DNA of 58,672 nt from an uncultured Lachnospiraceae bacterium (GTDB lineage Bacteria; Bacillota; Clostridia; Lachnospirales; Lachnospiraceae), in NCBI GenBank assembly GCA_947629385.1, contig CANRDO010000016.1, forward strand, positions 1-58,672, given 5' to 3'. The position numbers and the translations under genes are program-made. Shown in pieces: positions 33,911-44,973 of the stretch (its first letter is position 1; each line of letters opens with the position of its first letter). A model generated the notes under the pieces. It was given only the letters and a program-made list of their open reading frames with translations. It ran no database searches and was not told the origin of the DNA.

Positions 33911-34993
33911 TCAGCCATTCTCCTTTTCAAAGTTCTTCATGAACGCCAAGAGCGCGTCAACGCCCTCCGCCGGCATCGCGTTGTAGATGCTCGCGCGCAT
34001 GCCGCCGACGCTGCGATGCCCCTTGAGGTTGACAAAGCCAGCCGCCTCGGCCTCCTTCACGAACTTCGCATCCAGTTCCTTGTCTCCGGTCACGAACGGA
34101 ACGTTCATCAGCGAGCGGTCTTCCTTTACAACCGTGCCCTTAAACATCTCGCTCTGGTCGAGGAAATCGTACAGCACCTTCGCCTTCGCCTCGTTGCGCT
34201 CCTTCATCACGGAGAGACCGCCCATCTTCAGCAGCCATTTGAACACCAGGCCGCACATATAGATGCAGTAGCAGTTCGGGGTGTTGTACATGGAGCCTGC
34301 GTCCGCGTGCGTCTTGAATTTCATCATGGTTGGAGTATATTCCATCACGTCGTCCGTGATCAGATCCTCGCGGATGATGGAGATCACCATGCCGGCCGGG
34401 CCGATGTTCTTCTGCACGCCTCCGTAGATGATGCCGTAGTCAGAGACGTTCACCGGCTCAGAAAGGAAGCAGGACGAGACGTCGGACACCAGAAGCTTGC
34501 CCTTCGTGTTCGGGAGCTTCTTGTACTTCGTGCCGTAGATCGTGTTGTTCTCGCAGATGTAGACATAGTCGGCGTCCGGGCTGATCGGCAGATCGGAGCA
34601 GTCCGGGATGTAGGAGAACGTCTTGTCCTCGCTGGACGCGACCGCGTTCGCCTGTCCGTACTTCTTCGCCTCCTGCCAAGCCTTCTTCGCCCACTGACCC
34701 GTGATGATATAGTCCGCAACGCGGTTCTTCATCAGGTTCATCGGGATCATCGAGAACTGCAGGCTCGCGCCGCCCTGCAGAAACAGAACCTTGTAATTGT
34801 CTGGGATCTGCATCAGCTTGCGCAGATCCGCCTCCGTCTCGTGGATCAGATCGTCGAAAACCTTGGAGCGATGGCTCATCTCCATCACAGACTGTCCGCA
34901 GCCGTGATAATCCAGCATCTCCGCCTGCGCCGTCTTCAGGACCTCTTCCGGCAGAACCGCCGGCCCCGCCGAGAAATTATACACTCTTCCCAT
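33911..34993 (-). CDS. serC: Phosphoserine aminotransferase
   Basis: SerC is a PLP enzyme forming phosphoserine from phosphohydroxypyruvate. The 360-residue protein shows FSAGPAVLPEEVL, FLQGGASLQFSMIPMNL, the PLP-lysine segment YGGVQKNIGPAGM and GHRSVGGMRASIYNAMP. Length and motifs are standard. It precedes serA; both go leftward. Confidence 0.96.
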   Translation of the reverse strand: MGRVYNFSAGPAVLPEEVLKTAQAEMLDYHGCGQSVMEMSHRSKVFDDLIHETEADLRKLMQIPDNYKVLFLQGGASLQFSMIPMNLMKNRVADYIITGQWAKKAWQEAKKYGQANAVASSEDKTFSYIPDCSDLPISPDADYVYICENNTIYGTKYKKLPNTKGKLLVSDVSSCFLSEPVNVSDYGIIYGGVQKNIGPAGMVISIIREDLITDDVMEYTPTMMKFKTHADAGSMYNTPNCYCIYMCGLVFKWLLKMGGLSVMKERNEAKAKVLYDFLDQSEMFKGTVVKEDRSLMNVPFVTGDKELDAKFVKEAEAAGFVNLKGHRSVGGMRASIYNAMPAEGVDALLAFMKNFEKENG

Positions 34994-35145
34994 TTTTTCA
35001 TATCCTCCTCATCTCTTATCGCAGAGATCATATTTATCAATGATTATATAAATAATCCAATTATGCGCCAAAGGGTAACCCCTGCATTCTGTCGATTCTC
35101 AATCCGGAGAGAACGCGCTTATCGGAAAGTCATAGCGTCGCAGAT

Positions 35146-36825
35146 TCAGCTCTCCTTCAGGTCGTCCTGGTCGAACGCCGTCTCGATCGGCTTTCCGGCC
35201 GGCACCATCGGGAACACCTTGTCGTCGCAGTCGATGATGCAGTCGAGCACGATCGGTTTTCCTAGTGACAGCGCCTTCTCAAAGGCGGGAGCGAACTCCT
35301 CCTTCTTCGTCACGCGGATGCCCTCGGCTCCCATCGCCTCGGCAAGCTTCACAAAGTCGACCGCGTCGTTCAAGACTGTCTGCGAGTAACGCTTTCCGTA
35401 AAACAGGGTCTGCCACTGGCGGACCATACCCAGAACATGGTTGTTGACGACAACCTGAATAACCGGGATATTGTAGCGCGCCGCGGTCGCGATCTCATTC
35501 ATATTCATGCGGAAGCAGCCGTCTCCCGCGATGTTGACGACGATCTTGTCCGGATTCGCCACCTTCGCGCCGATCGACGCGCCGAGACCGTAGCCCATCG
35601 TGCCGAGACCGCCGGAGGTGATTAGCGTGCGGGGCTTCGAATATTTGTAATACTGCGCCGCCCACATCTGATGCTGTCCGACCTCCGTGACGATAATCGC
35701 ATCGCCCTTCGTCAGACGGTAGATCTCTTCAATGATATACGGCCCGGTCAGCCCTTCAGTATTATATTTCAGCGGATATTTCGTCTTCAGCTCCGTGACG
35801 GACGCATCCCACTCGTCATGGCGATGCTCCTCGATACGCGCGTTCAAGCGCTTCAGGACTTCCTTCACGTCCCCGATGATCGAAGCGTCCACGGTGATGT
35901 TCTTGTTGATCTCCGCCGGATCTACGTCGATGTGGATGATCTTCGCGTGTCTTGCGAAACTCTTCGCGCTTCCGATCACACGGTCGCTGAAGCGCGCGCC
36001 GATCGCGATCAACAGGTCGCAGCCGGTCACGCCGAGGTTGGACGCCTTTGTCCCGTGCATACCGAGCATTCCGCAGTACAGCTCGTTGTGTCCGTTGTAC
36101 GCGCCCTTGCCCATCAGGGAATCCGCAACCGGAGCGTGCACCTTGTTTACGAACTCCTCCAGCTCTTCCTGTGCGCCGGAGATCACGGCTCCGCCTCCGA
36201 CGAAGATAAACGGCTTCTTCGCCTTGTTGATGAGCTTCACCGCCTGTTCAAGGTCGTCCTCGCGGATGTATTCGCTGCTTCGCACAATCGGCTCCGGCTT
36301 CATCGGCTCGTAGTCCGTCGTGGCCGCGGTCACATCCTTCGTGATGTCGACAAGCACCGGGCCGGGCCGCCCTTCCTGCGCGATCTGGAACGCCCAGCGG
36401 ATTGTGTCCGCGAGCTTCGTGATATCCTTCACGATAAAGCTGTGCTTCGTGATCGGCATTGTGACGCCCGCTATGTCAATCTCCTGAAAGCTGTCCCGGC
36501 CGAGCATCGTCACTGCCACATTCGCCGTGATCGCCACAACCGGCACCGAATCCATGTACGCGGTCGCGATACCGGTAACAAGATTCGTCGCGCCGGGGCC
36601 AGAAGTCGCCATACAGACGCCAACCTTTCCGGTAGAACGCGCATAGCCGTCCGCCGCGTGTGCCGCACCCTGCTCATGTGAGGTCAGGATATGGCGAATC
36701 TCGCCGCTATGCTTGTATAATTCGTCATAGATATTGAGAATCGTGCCTCCCGGATAGCCGAACACGGTGTCCACGCCCTGCTCTTTCAGGCACTCGATCA
36801 CGATCTCCGAACCGTTCAATTTCAT
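35146..36825 (-). CDS. ilvB: Acetolactate synthase, large subunit
   Basis: IlvB is the ThDP-dependent first common enzyme of valine, leucine and isoleucine synthesis. The product of about 559 residues has VFGYPGGTILNIYD, SHEQGAAHAADGYAR (catalytic Glu), and the ThDP motif NIAGDGCFRMNMNEIATAARYN. A start at 36831 or 36849 is possible; 36825 is chosen by the conserved MKLNGSEIVI beginning. No small regulatory subunit (ilvN) is encoded beside it. It follows ilvD by 24 bases. Confidence 0.95.
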   Translation of the reverse strand: MKLNGSEIVIECLKEQGVDTVFGYPGGTILNIYDELYKHSGEIRHILTSHEQGAAHAADGYARSTGKVGVCMATSGPGATNLVTGIATAYMDSVPVVAITANVAVTMLGRDSFQEIDIAGVTMPITKHSFIVKDITKLADTIRWAFQIAQEGRPGPVLVDITKDVTAATTDYEPMKPEPIVRSSEYIREDDLEQAVKLINKAKKPFIFVGGGAVISGAQEELEEFVNKVHAPVADSLMGKGAYNGHNELYCGMLGMHGTKASNLGVTGCDLLIAIGARFSDRVIGSAKSFARHAKIIHIDVDPAEINKNITVDASIIGDVKEVLKRLNARIEEHRHDEWDASVTELKTKYPLKYNTEGLTGPYIIEEIYRLTKGDAIIVTEVGQHQMWAAQYYKYSKPRTLITSGGLGTMGYGLGASIGAKVANPDKIVVNIAGDGCFRMNMNEIATAARYNIPVIQVVVNNHVLGMVRQWQTLFYGKRYSQTVLNDAVDFVKLAEAMGAEGIRVTKKEEFAPAFEKALSLGKPIVLDCIIDCDDKVFPMVPAGKPIETAFDQDDLKES

Positions 36826-36848
36826 CCTCATCTGCCCTTTCTCTATCA

Positions 36849-38522
36849 TTATTTATCCATAGGGTTGATCAGCACCGCGCCCTTATTTCCGGAGGTCACG
36901 AGCGACGCATAGCGTGCCAGATAACCGGTCTTGATCTTTGGCTCGCGCGGCTGCCACTTCGCGCGGCGCGCCGCCATCTCCTCGTCGCTGATCGCAAGCT
37001 CGAGCTTACACTCCGGAATGTTGATACGGATTGTGTCGCCCTCCTCGACAAGCGCGATCGGTCCGCCGACCGCGGCCTCCGGGGAGACATGTCCGATGGA
37101 AGCGCCTCTGGAAGCCCCGCTGAAACGACCGTCCGTGATCAGGGCAACAGAGGAACCGAGGCCCATGCCAGCGATCGCTGACGTCGGATTCAGCATCTCG
37201 CGCATGCCCGGGCCGCCCTTCGGACCCTCATAGCGGATCACGACGACGTCGCCTGCGACGATCTTACCACCGAGGATTGCAGCGATCGCGTCCTCCTCAC
37301 AGTCGAACACACGCGCCGGGCCCTCGTGTACCATCATCTCCGGCACCACTGCGGAGCGCTTCACAACGCCGGAGTCCGGGGCAAGGTTGCCCTTGAGGAT
37401 CGCCAGTCCGCCGGTCTCGCTGTACGGATTGTCGATCGGACGGATGACCTCCGGGTTCTTGTTCGTACAACCCTCTATGTTCTCTCCAACTGTCTTGCCT
37501 GTGACTGTCATGCAGTCCAGGTTCAGCAGGTTCTTCTTTGTCAATTCATTCATGACCGCGTACACGCCGCCGGCCTCGTTCAGATCCTCGATGTAGGTCG
37601 GACCTGCCGGGGCGAGGTGGCAGAGATTCGGCGTCCTTGCGCTGATCTCGTTCGCGATGTCGACGTCGAGCTCGACGCCTGCCTCATGCGCGATCGCCGG
37701 GAGATGCAGCATGCTGTTCGTTGAGCAGCCGAGCGCCATGTCGACCGTCAGCGCGTTCATGAAAGCCTTCTCGGTCATGATGTCACGCGGGCGGATATCC
37801 TTCTTCAGAAGCTCCATGATCTGCATGCCCGCCATCTTGGCCAGACGGATACGCTCAGAGTAGACGGCTGGGATCGTGCCATTGCCCTTTAAGCCCATGC
37901 CGAGCACCTCGGTCAGGCAGTTCATACTATTCGCCGTGTACATACCAGAACAGGAACCGCAGGTTGGGCAGACCTTCTCCTCGTATTCCGCGACTTCCTC
38001 CGCGGTCATCTTGCCCGCGGTATGCTCTCCGACCGCCTCAAACATGCTGGAGAGGCTTCTCTTGCGCCCCTTCAGATGCCCGGCAAGCATCGGGCCGCCG
38101 CTGACAAAGATCGTCGGGATATTCAATCTGGCCGCCGCCATCAGCAGTCCCGGAACGTTCTTGTCACAGTTCGGGATCATGACAAGAGCGTCAAACTGAT
38201 GCGCGATCGCCATACACTCGGTGGAATCCGCGATCAGGTCGCGCGTCACGAGTGAATATTTCATGCCGACATGTCCCATCGCGATGCCGTCGCAGACCGC
38301 GATCGCCGGGAACTCCCTCGGCACGCCGCCCGCCATCGCGACGCCGAGCTTGACGGCTTCTGTAATCTTATCCAGGTTCATATGCCCCGGAACCACTTCA
38401 TTGTAGGAATTGACAATACCGATGAGCGGGCGCTTCATCTCCTCCTCCGTCAGTCCCAGCGCGTGGAACAGGGAACGGTGCGGCGCCTGCTGAATGCCCT
38501 TTTTCACTGCATCACTCTTCAT
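36849..38522 (-). CDS. ilvD: Dihydroxy-acid dehydratase
   Basis: IlvD is an Fe-S enzyme dehydrating dihydroxy acids in branched-chain amino acid synthesis. The 557-residue protein has [50 protein letters not shown] (cluster cysteines), and [11 protein letters not shown]. It lies between leuB and ilvB in one leftward block. Confidence 0.97.
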   Translation of the reverse strand: MKSDAVKKGIQQAPHRSLFHALGLTEEEMKRPLIGIVNSYNEVVPGHMNLDKITEAVKLGVAMAGGVPREFPAIAVCDGIAMGHVGMKYSLVTRDLIADSTECMAIAHQFDALVMIPNCDKNVPGLLMAAARLNIPTIFVSGGPMLAGHLKGRKRSLSSMFEAVGEHTAGKMTAEEVAEYEEKVCPTCGSCSGMYTANSMNCLTEVLGMGLKGNGTIPAVYSERIRLAKMAGMQIMELLKKDIRPRDIMTEKAFMNALTVDMALGCSTNSMLHLPAIAHEAGVELDVDIANEISARTPNLCHLAPAGPTYIEDLNEAGGVYAVMNELTKKNLLNLDCMTVTGKTVGENIEGCTNKNPEVIRPIDNPYSETGGLAILKGNLAPDSGVVKRSAVVPEMMVHEGPARVFDCEEDAIAAILGGKIVAGDVVVIRYEGPKGGPGMREMLNPTSAIAGMGLGSSVALITDGRFSGASRGASIGHVSPEAAVGGPIALVEEGDTIRINIPECKLELAISDEEMAARRAKWQPREPKIKTGYLARYASLVTSGNKGAVLINPMDK

Positions 38523-38639
38523 AATCGATCCTCCTCATGATTCGTCTGCCAAATCATTCTGACGTATGACATAGCAGACATCATCAAATTCATATTATCT
38601 GTACGGCCTGCTCTTTGCACATAGCCGTTTTTCTCTTTC

Positions 38640-39722
38640 TCACACGCGCGCTGCGATCAGATCACCCATTTCTACGGTGCCGACCTGCTTGCAGCCCTCG
38701 GACATAATGTCGCCGGTGCGGTAGCCTTCCTTCAGCACCTGCTTCACCGCAGCCTCGACCGCGTCCGCCGCCTCATCGAGATCCAGCGAATAGCGCAGCA
38801 TCATCGCCGCGGACAGGATCGTCGCAATCGGATTCGCGATGCCTTTTCCTGCAATATCCGGCGCAGAGCCGTGGCTCGGCTCATAGAGGCCGAACTTCGT
38901 CTCGTTGAGCGACGCAGACGAGAGCATCCCGATTGAGCCAGTCACCATGCTCGCTTCGTCGGAGAGGATGTCACCGAACATGTTCTCCGTCAGGATCACG
39001 TCGAACTGTTTCGGATCTTTCACGAGCTGCATCGCGCAGTTGTCCACAAGCATATGAGAAAGCTCGACATCCGGATAGTCCTTTGCAACTTCTTCAACGA
39101 CCGTCCTCCACAGGCGCGAGGAATCCAACACGTTCGCCTTGTCGACGCTGCAGACCTTTCTGCGGCGCTTGCGCGCAATATCAAAACCTTTGATCGCGAT
39201 CCTGCGGATCTCGTTCTCATTATATACCAGCGTATCCTTCGCCCTGCGCACGCCATTCTCTTCCACGGTCTCGCGCTCGCCGAAGTAAAGCCCACCGGTC
39301 AGCTCGCGCATGATCATCATGTCGAAGCCGTCCCCGATGATCTCGTCGCGCAGCGGACAGGCAGCTCTCAGCTCATCATACAAATATGCCGGGCGCAGAT
39401 TTGCGAACAGATTTAGCGACTTACGGATCTTCAGAAGTCCGGCTTCCGGACGAAGCTGCGGATCCAGCTGATACCATGGGGATGTCTTCGCGTCCCCGCC
39501 GATGGAACCCATCAGCACTGCCTCGCTTGACTTTGCCTCTGCGATCGTCTCATCCGTGAGCGGTACTCCGTGCACGTCGATCGACGCGCCGCCCATCAAG
39601 AGCTTCTTGTATTCCAGTTCAAATCCGTATTTCGCCGCGGCTTTATCCAGAACCTTGCAAGCCTCCGTGACGATCTCCGGGCCGATCCCATCTCCCGGGA
39701 TCAGCGCAATCCTGTGTTTCAT
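38640..39722 (-). CDS. leuB: 3-isopropylmalate dehydrogenase
   Basis: LeuB oxidatively decarboxylates 3-isopropylmalate in leucine synthesis. The 360-residue product has [48 protein letters not shown] and [20 protein letters not shown] 39722 follows AAAGGATGAG. It heads the leuB-ilvD-ilvB block; promoter at 39774-39802. No T-box-like leader is visible. Confidence 0.96.
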   Translation of the reverse strand: MKHRIALIPGDGIGPEIVTEACKVLDKAAAKYGFELEYKKLLMGGASIDVHGVPLTDETIAEAKSSEAVLMGSIGGDAKTSPWYQLDPQLRPEAGLLKIRKSLNLFANLRPAYLYDELRAACPLRDEIIGDGFDMMIMRELTGGLYFGERETVEENGVRRAKDTLVYNENEIRRIAIKGFDIARKRRRKVCSVDKANVLDSSRLWRTVVEEVAKDYPDVELSHMLVDNCAMQLVKDPKQFDVILTENMFGDILSDEASMVTGSIGMLSSASLNETKFGLYEPSHGSAPDIAGKGIANPIATILSAAMMLRYSLDLDEAADAVEAAVKQVLKEGYRTGDIMSEGCKQVGTVEMGDLIAARV

Positions 39723-39773
39723 TGTTGTTCTCATCCTTTCCCATATAGATGCTTCAAAAAAGCCTTAACCAAT

Positions 39774-39802
39774 ATAATAATGTATTTCCTTTTTTATTTC
39801 AA
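39774..39802 (-). promoter_or_regulatory. Promoter of leuB
   Basis: On the minus strand TTGAAA (39802-39797) and TATTAT (39779-39774) are 17 bases apart, giving a leader of about 45 bases. Confidence 0.7.
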
Positions 39803-39923
39803 CTGTTTAATGATACAAATTCAGGCAAAAAATCTCCCGGAATCGTTCAAATCGACCAATATAGGGTTAAAGCCAGCCCATACAGATACAAATCTGACTA
39901 TCTCATTTACTGTCAACTCCGCG

Positions 39924-39952
39924 TTGACACATATGTTTACACGGATTACAAT
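39924..39952 (+). promoter_or_regulatory. Promoter of the lipid-kinase-like gene
   Basis: TTGACA (39924-39929) and TACAAT (39947-39952) are 17 bases apart, about 40 bases before the start codon. Confidence 0.75.
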
Positions 39953-40000
39953 ATCTGTGATTGAAACGGTAACGATTATGAGAAATGGCAGGAAAAACAG

Positions 40001-40927
40001 ATGTATCATGTGATTGTTAATCCGGCGTCCCGTTCCGGAAAAGGACTCAGGATCTGGCAGGAACAGATCGAACCTGTGCTGAAGAGGGAAAAGATTTCTC
40101 ACGACGCACACTTTTCGAAAGAGAAAGGCGACGTCACAAGGATCGCGGCAGAGCTTTGCCGCCATGGAGATAAGCCGCTTTCCCTGATCATTCTGGGCGG
40201 CGACGGCACGATGAACGAGGCCGTTCAGGCTCTCCCGCCCGACGGTTCGGTGACGCTTGGCTATATTCCCACCGGTTCAAGCAACGATCTCGCCAGAGAT
40301 CTTGGCATCCCAAAGGATCCTGCGGAGGCTTTGAACGTGATCCTGCATAACGGGAGGCCGCGCCCAATGGATCTCGGTCTTCTCGCCTGTGAGGAGTATG
40401 GGGAACGGCGCTTTTGTGTCAGCTGTGGTCTTGGCTACGACGCGGCTGTCTGCGAGGAGGTACAGCGCTCCCGGCTCAAGATATTCTTCAATCGGATCGG
40501 GCTTGGGAAGCTGTCCTATCTCGGAATCGCTTTAAAACAGTTGTTCTCGACAAAGGCGATATCCGGCAGGCTGATCCTGGACGGAGGTACGACCGTTGAC
40601 ATCGGCACCATGCTGTTTGTCGCAGGCATGATCCACCGTTTCGAAGGCGGCGGGTTCATGTTCTGTCCGAACGCAGACGACTCCGACGGACTGCTGGATC
40701 TTTGCGCTGTAGGAGATCTTCCGAAATTGCTCGTGTTGTTTGCCCTGCCGACTGCTTTTCACGGAAAACACTACCGTTTTGAAGGCATCACGCCTTATCG
40801 CACCGAGAAGTTTGTGCTGGAGGCGGACGCACCCCTCTGGGTACATACAGACGGCGAGGTGAGCTGCAGATCGCAGAAGATCACGGTATCCTGCCTGCGC
40901 CATGCCGTGCAGATCATAAGACCATGA
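40001..40927 (+). CDS. DagK/YegS-family lipid kinase
   Basis: The 308-residue protein has the diacylglycerol-kinase catalytic fold: VNPASRSGKG, LIILGGDGTMNEAVQAL and YIPTGSSNDLARDLGIP. The C-terminal beta-sandwich ends with DAPLWVHTDGE. Such enzymes phosphorylate diacylglycerol or related lipids at the membrane surface; the substrate is not certain. GGCAGGAAAAAC precedes the ATG. It is divergent from leuB and convergent with yajC. Confidence 0.9.
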   Translation: MYHVIVNPASRSGKGLRIWQEQIEPVLKREKISHDAHFSKEKGDVTRIAAELCRHGDKPLSLIILGGDGTMNEAVQALPPDGSVTLGYIPTGSSNDLARDLGIPKDPAEALNVILHNGRPRPMDLGLLACEEYGERRFCVSCGLGYDAAVCEEVQRSRLKIFFNRIGLGKLSYLGIALKQLFSTKAISGRLILDGGTTVDIGTMLFVAGMIHRFEGGGFMFCPNADDSDGLLDLCAVGDLPKLLVLFALPTAFHGKHYRFEGITPYRTEKFVLEADAPLWVHTDGEVSCRSQKITVSCLRHAVQIIRP

Positions 40928-40934
40928 AAAATAA

Positions 40935-40960
40935 AAGAGGCGCCAGATCTGACGTCTCTT
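40935..40960 (-). terminator. Terminator of the tgt-GH2-yajC operon
   Basis: AAGAG (40935-40939) pairs with CTCTT (40956-40960), with an inner CAGATCTG palindrome. On the minus strand it is followed by TTTTATTTTT (from 40936 down). Confidence 0.75.
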
Positions 40961-40979
40961 CTCATGCTATATCATCATA

Positions 40980-41321
40980 TCACTCCTGCCCGGCCTTCTC
41001 CACCTCAGCGATCGCGGTCTTGCGCATCGGAATGCGGCAGTTCTTGTTGCTGCCGAACTCCACGATGCAATCCTCATCTGTGATGTCGATCACGACTCCG
41101 TAGAAGCCGCTCGTCGTCACAACCGTATCTCCAACCTCCATTGAAGCAAGAAGCGCCTGCATTCTCTTCTGTTCCTTTTTCTGCGGACGGATCGCGAAGA
41201 AATACATCGCCGCGCCGATCACCACAATGTACAGGATCATCAGCATCATTCCGCCGCCTGCAGCGCCGGCAGCTCCTGCCGCGTTTGTCGCCGCAGCGCC
41301 TTCACCCATCAAATTTAACAT
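40980..41321 (-). CDS. yajC: YajC, preprotein translocase accessory subunit
   Basis: The roughly 113-residue protein has one membrane helix (MMLMILYIVVIGAAMYFF), IRPQKKEQKRMQALLASM, and a small cytosolic domain with VGDTVVTTSGFYG. YajC joins SecDF at the translocon. ATG 41321 is preferred for spacing from AAAGGAGG; ATG 41327 is close. yajC normally follows tgt; here a GH2 gene separates them. A Gly/Ala-rich stretch precedes the helix. Confidence 0.92.
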   Translation of the reverse strand: MLNLMGEGAAATNAAGAAGAAGGGMMLMILYIVVIGAAMYFFAIRPQKKEQKRMQALLASMEVGDTVVTTSGFYGVVIDITDEDCIVEFGSNKNCRIPMRKTAIAEVEKAGQE

Positions 41322-41478
41322 ATGCATGTCCTCCTTTAGTCCACCGGCTGCCTCGCCGATTGATGCAATTCGTTCTGCTGTTTTACCTTCTGATTTGCAG
41401 CTATCTTTACCATAATACACAATTCATGTAGGTAAATCAAGCTGTTTTTCTGAAAAGTTTGCCCTTCCCGTATCCGGC

Positions 41479-44400
41479 TCATTCTTCGTCCGCCGCAAAA
41501 CGGAACCATGAAAAGTCGAAATTTGAGCCCGGGAGGAAGACAAAACGCACCGTACCCTTACCACAGAGCCGTTCAATTGTGAAGGTCTGTTCCCCGTCTC
41601 CCTTTGCGAATTCCAGCATCTGCCGTTCCTCATGTCCATCACATGAGAAATTGAGGATGATCGTATTCTTCTCCAGCGGCGTGTGTCCACAGATCGTAAT
41701 CCGGCCGGCTCCTGACGCTCCGAAATCCATCTGTGCAAATTCGATCGTCACATTGTTGCCGATGCCGCAGATCCGCTCTGCTTCTTTCCGGAAGCTGTCT
41801 CCATAGACCGCGTCGCACTCCGCGGCGTTGTGTTTCTCATACGCATAGTTCTGTTTAAAATAGAAGCCCTTCATATGGATCTTTTTCTCCGTCATGAAGC
41901 TGATGCTCGTCACGCCCTTCAATTTCCTGTTCAGACGGTACGTCGCCTCCTGATACACATTCCAGATAGAAGGCTTCTGGTAGATCACATCGCCGATCAG
42001 CTCTGCGCCCTCTTCGTCCGCCATTCCTTCATAAATACGGATACGGTACGGTTCATCATTCAGCGCAAAGATCGGCAGGCAGATCTCATCCGAACCGTGA
42101 GGCCCGAAGTCGATCCCGTGATAGCCGAACAGTCCGTTTCTGTCGGACGGTGTGGCCACGCCGCGCTCGTTTCCGTTTCCCACGTCTCCACGGCTGTAGT
42201 CGTAAAGGCCGCCGGTAATGAAGCCGTAAGGATCCAGAAATGTCTGCCCGACTCCCTGAATGCTGAATTCCAGCTGAGATATGATGCGCACCTTGCCTGT
42301 ACCGCAGCGGGACATACAGCGCAGACGAAACGCTCCGTCGCCTTTTGCAGTCACATGCGCGGTCAGCCCGTCCGCTTTTACCTCGACGATTGAAAGCGGA
42401 ATCCCCTTGTCGTCTACCGCGCACCAGCTTACTTCACGGTCGCTCGCATTCTCCGGGCACAGACGCGCCGTCACCGTTACCTCCCGGTTGTCCGCGTTCA
42501 ATTGCCGGCTTCCGCTGCAGCTCAGCAAAATATTACGCACCGGGATATCCTCCCTGTGGCCTTCTTTCTGATCAGCCGTCCGAGCGCAGAAATCTGTGAG
42601 CATATTCGCCCGTCCGCTTTGCGACGCGAGATACGCCTGCGGACTGCTTCCTTCCTTTTTCGATGCTTCTGATACCGGAATCGAAAGGACCGCATCCTCC
42701 AGGCCGTCGGACGATACTCTGATCTGCAAAGTTCCCGGCTCTTCTCCCGCCTTAAATACGGCCAGCAGCTTACCGCCAAACAAGCGTCGGCATCCGCATT
42801 TCCAGGACTCTGTATCCGTGCTGTCGCCATTGTCCGTCCCCACGAGAGCCCCGGCGCCATCCGCCTTCACTGTCACCCGGCTGTTTGCGTTTTCCACGGG
42901 ATATCCGTCCGCATCCTCCATGGAAATCTCCACAAAGAGCAGATCCTCCCCGTCGGCAAGCAGCCTGTTTTTCTCCGGCTTTAGCACGATCCTGCACGCA
43001 TCCCCGAAAGAATGCCGCGCATGGCGCGCCACTTCAGTTCCGTTTTCATCGCGGGCCACCGCGATCAGCTCGCCCGGCGCATAAGGGATTTGCCAGTGTC
43101 CCGCGAGCTCCTGCCCATGCGCATGATCGATCGTGCGCACCCCCATACTCTCGCCGTTGAAAAACAGTTCCACGGACGGCGCGTTCGTGCACGCCCGTAC
43201 ATCAATCAATTGACCGATATTGAAATCCCAGTACGGAAACAGATGTACCATCGGTTTTGTGTGATAATCCGTCCAGTTCGACTGGTAGATGTAGTAGGAA
43301 TCCTTTGGAAACCCGGCGGTATCGATCTGCCCGAAATAGGAATTTCTTGTATGGTAGGGCGTCGGCTCGCCGATGTAATCGAAACCGGTCCACAAAAACT
43401 GCCCGCAGGAAAAAGGATGGTCACGCTCGGCAATGATACAGGACTCCGGTGATTTCGCGCCCCAGCTGGTAGTTGAATTTCCAAGCGAGGAGCACTGCTC
43501 GTCCTCATCTGCCAGGACTTCCTCCCGGTACGGGAAGTGATAAATGCCGCGGCTTTGCACCACGGAAGCCGTCTCGCTGCCGTAGATGATCCAGTCCGGA
43601 TGAGACTCATGATGCGCGTCATAATACCGTTCCGCGTAGTTATAGCCGATCAGCTTCAGCACATCCGCACACTTTTGCGTGTTTTCCCACGGCATATAAT
43701 TTGATCCGATGGTAGGACGCGCATTGCCCTTCGGGTCGTGCTTCTGCACCTCGGCCAGAAGCTTTTTCATGCACTCAAGGCCATGCGGGCCGTCATGGGT
43801 GTCGTAAATTTCATTTCCCATACTCCACATAATGACGCAGGGGTGATTCCGGTCGCGGCGTACCCAGCTTGCCACATCCCGCTGATACCATTCCGGGAAA
43901 AAGCGCGCATAGTCGTATTCCGTCTTCGGCATCTCCCACATATCAAACGCCTCGTCGTCGATCAGAAGGCCCATCTCGTCCGCAAGATCCAGAAGCTCCG
44001 TCGCCGGCATATTATGCGAGGTGCGGATGGCGTTTACGCCCATCTCTTTCAGAATGCGGAATTTTCTGCGCATCGCCTGCTCATGGAACGCGCTGCCGAG
44101 GCAGCCAAGATCATGATGCTCACAGACGCCGTTCAGCTTCACCTTACGCCCGTTCAGAAGGAAACCTTCTTCCGGTGAGAACGAGATCGTGCGGAATCCC
44201 ACATTCTGCTCCGCTATATCAAGCGTCTCCTCTCCTCTGTGCAGCGTCGTCCGCAGCCGGTAGACATACGGGTTCTCTATATCCCAGCAGACCGGATTCT
44301 CTATCTGCGCAAGGAAGCGGTGCCGGCAATTTCCATCCGTGTGGACGCATTCCCGGCGGACATTGAGCAGAGGCACTTCAACGCCCTTCGCAAGCAGCGT

Positions 44401-44946
44401 GTAGTCCAGCTCCGCATGACCGCCTTCCACCTCTGTCTCAATGTCGATATCCCAGAGATTTCCCTCCGCCTGCTGTGCATGAAAATAGACGCCGTCCGCC
44501 GTCAGATGGCAGAATGGCACTTTCTTAAGCCACACATTCCGGAAAATCCCGGCGCCGGAATACCAGCGGCTGTTTGGGCTCTGGAAATCGACCGATACCA
44601 GGATTTCGTTCTCCCCTTCCTGCAGGAAGGGCGTCAGCTCAACCTCAAACGCAGAATAGCCGTACTTCCACTCGCCGGCCTGCCTGCCGTTCACAAAGAC
44701 CCGGCTGTCCATATAGACGCCGTCAAAGCGCAGGAAAACCAGTGTTTCTTCCTCCTTTGCCTCCAGGGAAAGAACCCGGCGGTACCATCCGGTGCCGTCC
44801 TCGTACAGATGATCCGCGTCGTAGATCAGCCAGTCGTGGGGAATCCCTACCGGCGCAAAATCTTCTTTCCCGCCTTGCATCTCTGCAAGACCTGTGTGCA
44901 GCGGCTGCAGGCTGAATTCCCAGCCGTCATTCAACAGTCTTCTCAT
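41479..44946 (-). CDS. GH2-family beta-galactosidase-like enzyme
   Basis: The 1155-residue protein has the GH2 order: N-terminal sugar-binding domain (GVYMDSRVFVNGRQAG), immunoglobulin-like domain, then the TIM barrel with HNMPATELLDLADEMG, CVIMWSMGNEIYD (acid-base Glu) and IIYGSETASV (nucleophile Glu). Large C-terminal additions follow, including a bacterial Ig-like segment and a CBM6-like domain near residues 970-1040. No signal peptide is seen, so it is cytoplasmic. ATG 44946 follows GAGGAGGAGC; the frame is open to 44973. It lies between tgt and yajC, an unusual place. The exact substrate is not certain. Confidence 0.88.
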   Translation of the reverse strand: MRRLLNDGWEFSLQPLHTGLAEMQGGKEDFAPVGIPHDWLIYDADHLYEDGTGWYRRVLSLEAKEEETLVFLRFDGVYMDSRVFVNGRQAGEWKYGYSAFEVELTPFLQEGENEILVSVDFQSPNSRWYSGAGIFRNVWLKKVPFCHLTADGVYFHAQQAEGNLWDIDIETEVEGGHAELDYTLLAKGVEVPLLNVRRECVHTDGNCRHRFLAQIENPVCWDIENPYVYRLRTTLHRGEETLDIAEQNVGFRTISFSPEEGFLLNGRKVKLNGVCEHHDLGCLGSAFHEQAMRRKFRILKEMGVNAIRTSHNMPATELLDLADEMGLLIDDEAFDMWEMPKTEYDYARFFPEWYQRDVASWVRRDRNHPCVIMWSMGNEIYDTHDGPHGLECMKKLLAEVQKHDPKGNARPTIGSNYMPWENTQKCADVLKLIGYNYAERYYDAHHESHPDWIIYGSETASVVQSRGIYHFPYREEVLADEDEQCSSLGNSTTSWGAKSPESCIIAERDHPFSCGQFLWTGFDYIGEPTPYHTRNSYFGQIDTAGFPKDSYYIYQSNWTDYHTKPMVHLFPYWDFNIGQLIDVRACTNAPSVELFFNGESMGVRTIDHAHGQELAGHWQIPYAPGELIAVARDENGTEVARHARHSFGDACRIVLKPEKNRLLADGEDLLFVEISMEDADGYPVENANSRVTVKADGAGALVGTDNGDSTDTESWKCGCRRLFGGKLLAVFKAGEEPGTLQIRVSSDGLEDAVLSIPVSEASKKEGSSPQAYLASQSGRANMLTDFCARTADQKEGHREDIPVRNILLSCSGSRQLNADNREVTVTARLCPENASDREVSWCAVDDKGIPLSIVEVKADGLTAHVTAKGDGAFRLRCMSRCGTGKVRIISQLEFSIQGVGQTFLDPYGFITGGLYDYSRGDVGNGNERGVATPSDRNGLFGYHGIDFGPHGSDEICLPIFALNDEPYRIRIYEGMADEEGAELIGDVIYQKPSIWNVYQEATYRLNRKLKGVTSISFMTEKKIHMKGFYFKQNYAYEKHNAAECDAVYGDSFRKEAERICGIGNNVTIEFAQMDFGASGAGRITICGHTPLEKNTIILNFSCDGHEERQMLEFAKGDGEQTFTIERLCGKGTVRFVFLPGSNFDFSWFRFAADEE

Positions 44947-44973
44947 CTTTTTGCTCCTCCTCTTCGATTTCAT

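Noticed and set aside
33488..35389. 633-codon plus-strand frame across serA, serC and ilvB
   Set aside because: It spans three recognised genes on the other strand, has low-complexity Arg/His/Val-rich translation and no plausible start signal.
39735..40000. T-box or leucine leader before leuB
   Set aside because: The predicted leader is only about 45 bases, with no T-box sequence and no leucine-rich leader peptide.
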